Assembly (NCBI GenBank): GCA_024695315.1
Contig: JAILIJ010000371.1
Location: 1-12,300 of the forward strand
Source: Bacteroidaceae bacterium
GTDB taxonomy: Bacteria; Bacteroidota; Bacteroidia; Bacteroidales; Bacteroidaceae
Length of the DNA stretch: 12,300 bases
Direction of reading: 5' to 3'
Of the stretch, positions 9,015 to 12,300 are shown piece by piece (positions within the stretch are counted from its first letter, which is position 1; every line of letters starts with the position of its first letter). A program made the translations under genes and the position numbers. A model generated the notes under the pieces. It was given only the letters and a program-made list of their open reading frames with translations. It was not told the DNA's origin and did no database searches.

Positions 9015-10733
9015 ATGCAGTGGTTAATTGACTTACTCATGTCAGGAGGTGGAGTAGCGCATACTGTGATACTCTACTCTCTTGTTATATCACTTGGAGT
9101 GTTTTTAGGAAACAAGGTAAAGATTGCAGGCATCTCCCTTGGAGTAACGTGGATTCTTTTTGTAGGAATTCTCATTGGCGATCTGCTAATGCGCGGACAT
9201 GTTGAGGAAAATCTTGCAGTACTTAACTTCATCCAAGATTTTGGACTTATTCTGTTTGTCTTTTCTATCGGACTACAGGTCGGCCCTTCATTTTTCACAA
9301 GTTTTAAGCAAGGAGGAGTAAAAGCCAACGGAGTAGCGACAGGAATTGTTTTATTAAACATTGTCGTCATGCTGGCATTATACTTCGGATTAAGGAATTT
9401 CATCCCTGCTGCTAACGACCTTCCAATGATGGTAGGAACCCTTTGTGGAGCCGTGACAAACACTCCAGGACTTGGAGCAGCAAATGCAGCACTCGATCAA
9501 ATCCACAGCTTAAATCCAAGTGCATTTGGAGATCAGATTCCAGTCATAGCAAATGGATATGCGTGTGCTTATCCATTAGGAGTTGTAGGAATTATCCTAT
9601 CAATAATTATCATTAGACTAATCTTCAAAATCAATTTCCAAGCAGAAGAAGAGCATTTCAGCAAAAAGAATAAAAAAAATGCTGCTATCAAGCCTCATCT
9701 TATGCATGTTGAAATCAACAACAACGCACTTAATGGTAAGAGTATACTCGAAGTTCGAGGTTTTATCGGAAGAGATTTTGTTTGCTCACGTATGCTACAC
9801 AACGGACACGTTGTTGTTCCAAACAAGGAAACGATTCTTTCTGTAGGCGATAAACTCTATATAGTATGTGCAGAAGAAGATGCTGATGCTATTGTAGCCT
9901 TCATCGGCTCTGTCGTTGAAATTGACTGGGAGAAACAAGACCTTCCAATGGACTCAAGACGTATTCTCGTAACCAAAAACGAAATCAACGGTAGAACATT
10001 AGGAAGTTTCCACCCAAGTTCAATGTACGGCGTAAACGTAACTCGCCTTTACCGTTCAGGTATGGAAATCTTCGCTAGTCCAAATACTATTCTACAGGTT
10101 GGAGACAGCGTAGTAGTCGTTGGTCCACAAGATGCAGTAGACAGATTTGCCAATGTTTTAGGCGATCAGAAACAGCAATTGGACAAGCCAAACCTCCTAA
10201 CACTATTTGTTGGAATACTTGCCGGTATCATTTTCGGTATGCTACCAATAGAAATACCAGGAATGTCCATGCCAGTAAAATTAGGCCTTGCAGGAGGTCC
10301 GCTCATCATAGCCATTCTTTTGGGACGATTTGGCTTCAAGCTTAAACTTGTTGCATACACCACCAACTCTGCTTCGCTGATGATTCGCGATATTGGTCTC
10401 GTACTCTTCTTAGCCAGCGTAGGAATAAAAGCCGGCGGCAACTTCGTAGATACCGTTCTTAATGGCGGTATACACTATGTGTGGATGGGATTCCTCATTA
10501 CAGTAATTCCTATAATCATCATGGGAATCTTTGCAAGAGTAAAATGGCACATGAATTACTTCCTCCTCATGGGAGTCATATCTGGTGCCACAACAGACCC
10601 TCCAGCATTAGCATTTTCTCAAGCAACAGCAAATAATGGCATACCTTCTGTAGGATATTCTACAGTGTACCCACTATCTATGTTTCTTAGAATTATTACA
10701 GCACAAGTTATAATCTTAATTTTTTGCTCTTAA
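9015..10733 (+). CDS. AspT/YidE-family membrane antiporter with two RCK_C domains
   Basis: This 572-residue inner-membrane protein belongs by layout to the aspartate:alanine exchanger (AAE) family, which includes AspT and the YidE/YbjL proteins. Two hydrophobic halves (about 1-205 and 392-572) flank a cytoplasmic region with two RCK_C/TrkA_C domains. The first domain is about 225-300 (NGKSILEVRGF, LSVGDKLYIVCAEEDADAI). The second is about 312-385 (INGRTLGSF, LQVGDSVVVVGPQDAVDRF). The halves are internal repeats. FSIGLQVGPSFF (83-94) matches LASVGIKAGGNFV (466-478), and GTLCGAVTNTPGLGAA (141-156) matches GVISGATTDPPALAFS (520-535); the latter pair carries the family's glycine/proline transport motif. 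The length is normal. Known members exchange aspartate for alanine, or are uncharacterised; the substrate here is unknown. The gene is 49 bases after the GH28 stop with its own candidate promoter, and its stop overlaps the start of the next gene. Confidence 0.9.
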   Translation: MQWLIDLLMSGGGVAHTVILYSLVISLGVFLGNKVKIAGISLGVTWILFVGILIGDLLMRGHVEENLAVLNFIQDFGLILFVFSIGLQVGPSFFTSFKQGGVKANGVATGIVLLNIVVMLALYFGLRNFIPAANDLPMMVGTLCGAVTNTPGLGAANAALDQIHSLNPSAFGDQIPVIANGYACAYPLGVVGIILSIIIIRLIFKINFQAEEEHFSKKNKKNAAIKPHLMHVEINNNALNGKSILEVRGFIGRDFVCSRMLHNGHVVVPNKETILSVGDKLYIVCAEEDADAIVAFIGSVVEIDWEKQDLPMDSRRILVTKNEINGRTLGSFHPSSMYGVNVTRLYRSGMEIFASPNTILQVGDSVVVVGPQDAVDRFANVLGDQKQQLDKPNLLTLFVGILAGIIFGMLPIEIPGMSMPVKLGLAGGPLIIAILLGRFGFKLKLVAYTTNSASLMIRDIGLVLFLASVGIKAGGNFVDTVLNGGIHYVWMGFLITVIPIIIMGIFARVKWHMNYFLLMGVISGATTDPPALAFSQATANNGIPSVGYSTVYPLSMFLRIITAQVIILIFCS

Positions 10734-11473
10734 TGAATATACACGATTATATATCAACAATGCAGTCAATGGACATTCCTCTATTGACTGCATTCGTTTT
10801 AGGGTTACTCGTAGCTCTAAATCCATGTCAACTATCTATAAACATTTCTGCACTCAGCTACATACTGAAAAACGAAAAGGAAAAGCAACACGATAATAAA
10901 ATAATAAACTTTTCCCACAATGCACTGAAGTTTTCTCTCCCCTATGCTACTGGGCGAACCATAACATACACCGTTCTCGGCTGGATAATGATGTGCCTAA
11001 TAGGAGGTGGACGCAATATCCAAGGATTCCAAAATGTAGTAAGTAAATCAGAAATACTACTTCCTTATATCCTAATAGCTATAGGCTTATTTCTGCTCTA
11101 TCGCGGAGTACACACACATGTACATCATGGGGACAATTGCCACCATTCAGGCCAGATAATAAAAAGGAACGGTCCTTTAGGCTCACTAATTCTTGGAATG
11201 ACACTCGCACTTGCCTTCTGTCCCGAAAGTGCAATCTTCTACTTTGGCATCATGATTCCAATGTCTATGACAAGCGATATAGGCTTCCTAATGCCATTTG
11301 TTTTTGGAATTGCAGCTGGAATCCCTGTAGTGTTCATTTCATGGCTTATGCATACGACGGTAAACAAGGTTCAGGCATACAGTAAAAATTTCAATATCTT
11401 TCAAAAGATACTGAATATTCTCACAGGCATATTATTCATTCTAATAGCCATTTTCCTTTTTACTGCCGAATAA
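10733..11473 (+). CDS. CcdA/TauE-like membrane protein, ArsG-type transporter family
   Basis: This 246-residue protein has about six membrane segments in two related halves, typical of the LysE/CcdA/DsbD-type transporters. The first half carries NPCQL (Cys32) and the second FCPESAIF (Cys163), positions where CcdA/DsbD-like proteins keep their membrane Cys pair. The NPC...CPES pattern resembles Bacteroidetes proteins often named ArsG-type (aromatic arsenical efflux) or TauE/SafE permeases; that label is by resemblance only, and no ars genes are seen here. Between the halves is a loop HTHVHHGDNCHH (127-138) with six His and one Cys, suggesting metal binding. The ATG at 10733 is preferred over a TTG at 10724. 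It shares one base with the AspT-like stop (TAATG), a normal coupling arrangement, and the first hydrophobic segment follows soon after. Function could be metal or metalloid export, or electron or thiol transfer. Confidence 0.8.
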   Translation: MNIHDYISTMQSMDIPLLTAFVLGLLVALNPCQLSINISALSYILKNEKEKQHDNKIINFSHNALKFSLPYATGRTITYTVLGWIMMCLIGGGRNIQGFQNVVSKSEILLPYILIAIGLFLLYRGVHTHVHHGDNCHHSGQIIKRNGPLGSLILGMTLALAFCPESAIFYFGIMIPMSMTSDIGFLMPFVFGIAAGIPVVFISWLMHTTVNKVQAYSKNFNIFQKILNILTGILFILIAIFLFTAE

Positions 11474-11543
11474 CGCAGTACCCCCATAGCCACATTACCC
11501 TTCCCAAGGATAGTGTCTACTTGTGCGATGTTCTTCAACTCGT

Positions 11544-11587
11544 CGTTAAACCACCATTTTATTATCGTTTAACAAGCGTTAAACAAA
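11544..11587. repeat. Degenerate 11-base repeat array, CGTTAAAC type
   Basis: CGTTAAAC occurs at 11544 and 11577 and CGTTTAAC at 11566, at distances of 22 and 11 bases. The slot between (11555, CATTTTAT) is a decayed match. The last two copies also form a small inverted repeat, GTTTAAC (11567-11573) and GTTAAAC (11578-11584), around the loop AAGC. The elements could be protein-binding half-sites placed on one DNA face or decayed repeat units; nothing here decides between these. Confidence 0.5.
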
Positions 11588-11609
11588 TAATCACTGTTTG
11601 AGTACAAAT

Positions 11610-11648
11610 TTTGAGCAGTGTTTGAGCGGTGCTCAAACACTGCTCAAA
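11610..11648. repeat. Perfect 18-bp inverted repeat with 3-base loop
   Basis: The left arm (11610-11627, starting TTTGAGCAG and ending TTTGAGC) is exactly complementary to the right arm (11631-11648) around the loop GGT. Each arm is built from an 11-base unit: TTTGAGCAGTG then TTTGAGCGGTG on the left, and CTCAAACACTG then CTCAAACGTTG on the right. A further CACTGTTTGAG lies just upstream (11593-11603). No T-run follows on either strand, so it is not a standard intrinsic terminator, though it may still end or protect the upstream transcript. It lies 136 bases after the last stop codon. Confidence 0.75.
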
Positions 11649-11714
11649 CGTTGATTAAGCAAGTAAGATTTGTTAGCATTTTTAGTCGTTAGATGTGATT
11701 AGGCATTTATTGCT

Positions 11715-11792
11715 GGAAAATTCCTTCATTCGAGCGCAATATTTTTTGTAAAGTTCAGCAGTAATAGTTCTATTATTCAAGAAGAATTTTCC
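11715..11792. repeat. Imperfect long-range inverted repeat, possible structured RNA
   Basis: GGAAAATTCCTTC (11715-11727) pairs with GAAGAATTTTCC (11781-11792) with one bulged base, enclosing about 53 bases. Inside is a weak hairpin (TAATA GTTC TATTA, about 11763-11776). The arms contain AATT, which is itself self-complementary, so some of the pairing could be chance. It may be one folded unit together with the small hairpin that follows directly at 11794-11808. It could lie in a transcript of either strand. Confidence 0.35.
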
Positions 11793-11793
11793 G

Positions 11794-11808
11794 AATCACG
11801 GCGTGATT
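11794..11808. repeat. Small hairpin AATCAC-GGC-GTGATT
   Basis: Six perfect pairs close a 3-base loop. It directly adjoins the outer arm of the preceding inverted repeat. On the + strand it is followed by TTAAGG, which gives no real T-tract. Confidence 0.4.
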
Positions 11809-12025
11809 TTAAGGATTATTTCGCAATATGTATAGAATTGCCCTGTAGGAAAGAAGAAATTCTTCCGCTTTAATGTATAAAATGTTCTGCATGAATATGC
11901 ACAAAAGAGACAAAGTTTTTAGCGAACACAATATAAAAGAAGGAACAAGACTAGGAAATACCTCCTGTTCTGTCCCACGAAAAAACAAAATGTTTCATTC
12001 CTCACAAAATACAGGTCAATATGTC

Positions 12026-12091
12026 AATTCGTGTGTCCTTCGTATTACCTTCGTATCTCCTTCGAATGTCCTTCGTAATTATTTCGTGTCT
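12026..12091. repeat. Six-unit 11-base tandem array, consensus CCTTCGTATNT
   Basis: Six consecutive 11-base units read AATTCGTGTGT, CCTTCGTATTA, CCTTCGTATCT, CCTTCGAATGT, CCTTCGTAATT and ATTTCGTGTCT. TTCG stays at unit positions 3-6 in all six; the last three positions vary. The period is not a multiple of 3, which argues against coding. The opposite strand reads as ACGAAGG repeats. The 11-base step equals about one DNA turn, so the fixed core always faces the same side. Confidence 0.8.
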
Positions 12092-12195
12092 CCCCAAATA
12101 ACAAAAAGAAAGATGATTTACGACGCTTTGCTGACAAATTGCTAAATTCACAAAAATTCGACAACCAATATCCCAACTCATCCGTCAATCCATAC

Positions 12196-12228
12196 ATTTA
12201 ACGCACATTAAACGAACGTTAAAAATTT
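12196..12228. repeat. Degenerate 11-base array, ATTAAAC type
   Basis: Three consecutive 11-base units read ATTTAACGCAC, ATTAAACGAAC and GTTAAAAATTT. Their core resembles the GTTAAAC core near 11544-11584. The outer copies TTTAACG (12197-12203) and CGTTAAA (12217-12223) are also an inverted repeat of 7 bases. Function unknown. Confidence 0.45.
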
Positions 12229-12266
12229 CGATAAGCTGCAAAATAATCACACATACCCTCATAAAA

Positions 12267-12285
12267 TGATACTGAGAGAGTATCA
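12267..12285. terminator. Hairpin near the window end, possible weak terminator
   Basis: TGATACT (12267-12273) and AGTATCA (12279-12285) pair perfectly around GAGAG. On the + strand a T-run appears only 9 bases later (12295 on). On the - strand the stem is followed at once by TTTTATG, which would suit a weak terminator for a gene entering from beyond the window. The direction cannot be settled here. Confidence 0.3.
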
Positions 12286-12300
12286 AAAACGTTATTTTTT

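Larger units (their letters stand above)
11474..12300. other. Long noncoding, repeat-rich intergenic block
   Basis: About 830 bases follow the last gene without a convincing reading frame on either strand. The first 90 bases are more GC-rich than their surroundings; the rest is AT-rich. No T-rich intrinsic terminator follows the membrane gene directly. No tRNA, rRNA or insertion-sequence ends were recognised. The block holds several inverted repeats and short arrays with an 11-base period, listed separately. No clear TAnnTTTG box was found on either strand. Confidence 0.7.

Noticed and set aside
9074..9463. 129-codon open frame on the - strand inside the AspT-like gene
   Set aside because: It is the antisense shadow of a well-recognised membrane protein; the product is Pro/Arg/Ser-rich and unlike any protein family.
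10724..10732. Alternative TTG start for the ArsG/CcdA-like protein
   Set aside because: The ATG at 10733 is a standard start in a one-base TAATG overlap with the upstream stop, and the three extra residues add nothing.
11137..11385. 82-codon + strand frame inside the ArsG-like gene
   Set aside because: It is a frame-shifted shadow of the membrane protein, with a basic, Arg/Ser/Asn-rich and uninterpretable product.
11490..11515. Intrinsic terminator right after the ArsG-like gene
   Set aside because: C- and T-rich stretches are present, but no stable stem followed by a T-run could be drawn.
12026..12091. CRISPR array
   Set aside because: The 11-base units are contiguous with no spacers and no cas genes are nearby.
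11873..12145. 90-codon open frame on the + strand in the noncoding block
   Set aside because: It runs through the 11-base array, whose period breaks codon rhythm. The product is Cys/Asn/Lys-rich with no domain, signal or membrane segment, and no start signal precedes it.

Overview
The window looks like a chromosomal segment of a gut- or rumen-type Bacteroidales bacterium, most likely Prevotella/Segatella-like. This rests on a SusC/SusD pair, surface-type lipoproteins, weak Shine-Dalgarno signals with A-rich leaders, AT-rich DNA, and one match to the Bacteroidetes promoter box TAnnTTTG. I cannot name the species.

Positions 1-8965 are the distal part of a polysaccharide utilisation locus (PUL), all on the + strand and tightly packed. 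It starts with the last 26 codons of an unidentified protein and a strong intergenic hairpin. Then come a lipoprotein with two fasciclin (FAS1) domains, a SusC-like TonB-dependent transporter, a large SusD-like glycan-binding lipoprotein, and a secreted family 28 glycoside hydrolase (polygalacturonase-like) that starts 1 base after the SusD stop. The enzyme points to pectin or a galacturonic-acid-containing glycan. The FAS1 lipoprotein is probably an accessory surface glycan-binding or adhesion protein, the SusC/D pair imports oligosaccharides, and the GH28 enzyme cuts them.

Positions 8966-11473 are a separate two-gene unit. A TAnnTTTG box lies directly after the GH28 stop codon. It precedes an AspT/YidE-type transporter of the AAE family with two central RCK_C (TrkA_C) domains. 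This overlaps by one base (TAATG) a small CcdA/TauE-like, ArsG-type membrane protein with a His-rich loop.

Positions 11474-12300 (about 830 bases) hold no convincing gene but much structure. There is a perfect 18-bp inverted repeat, a second folded-looking element, and several short degenerate arrays whose units recur every 11 bases, about one helical turn. One of these is a six-unit array with TTCG fixed in every unit. This noncoding block is the least explained part of the window.
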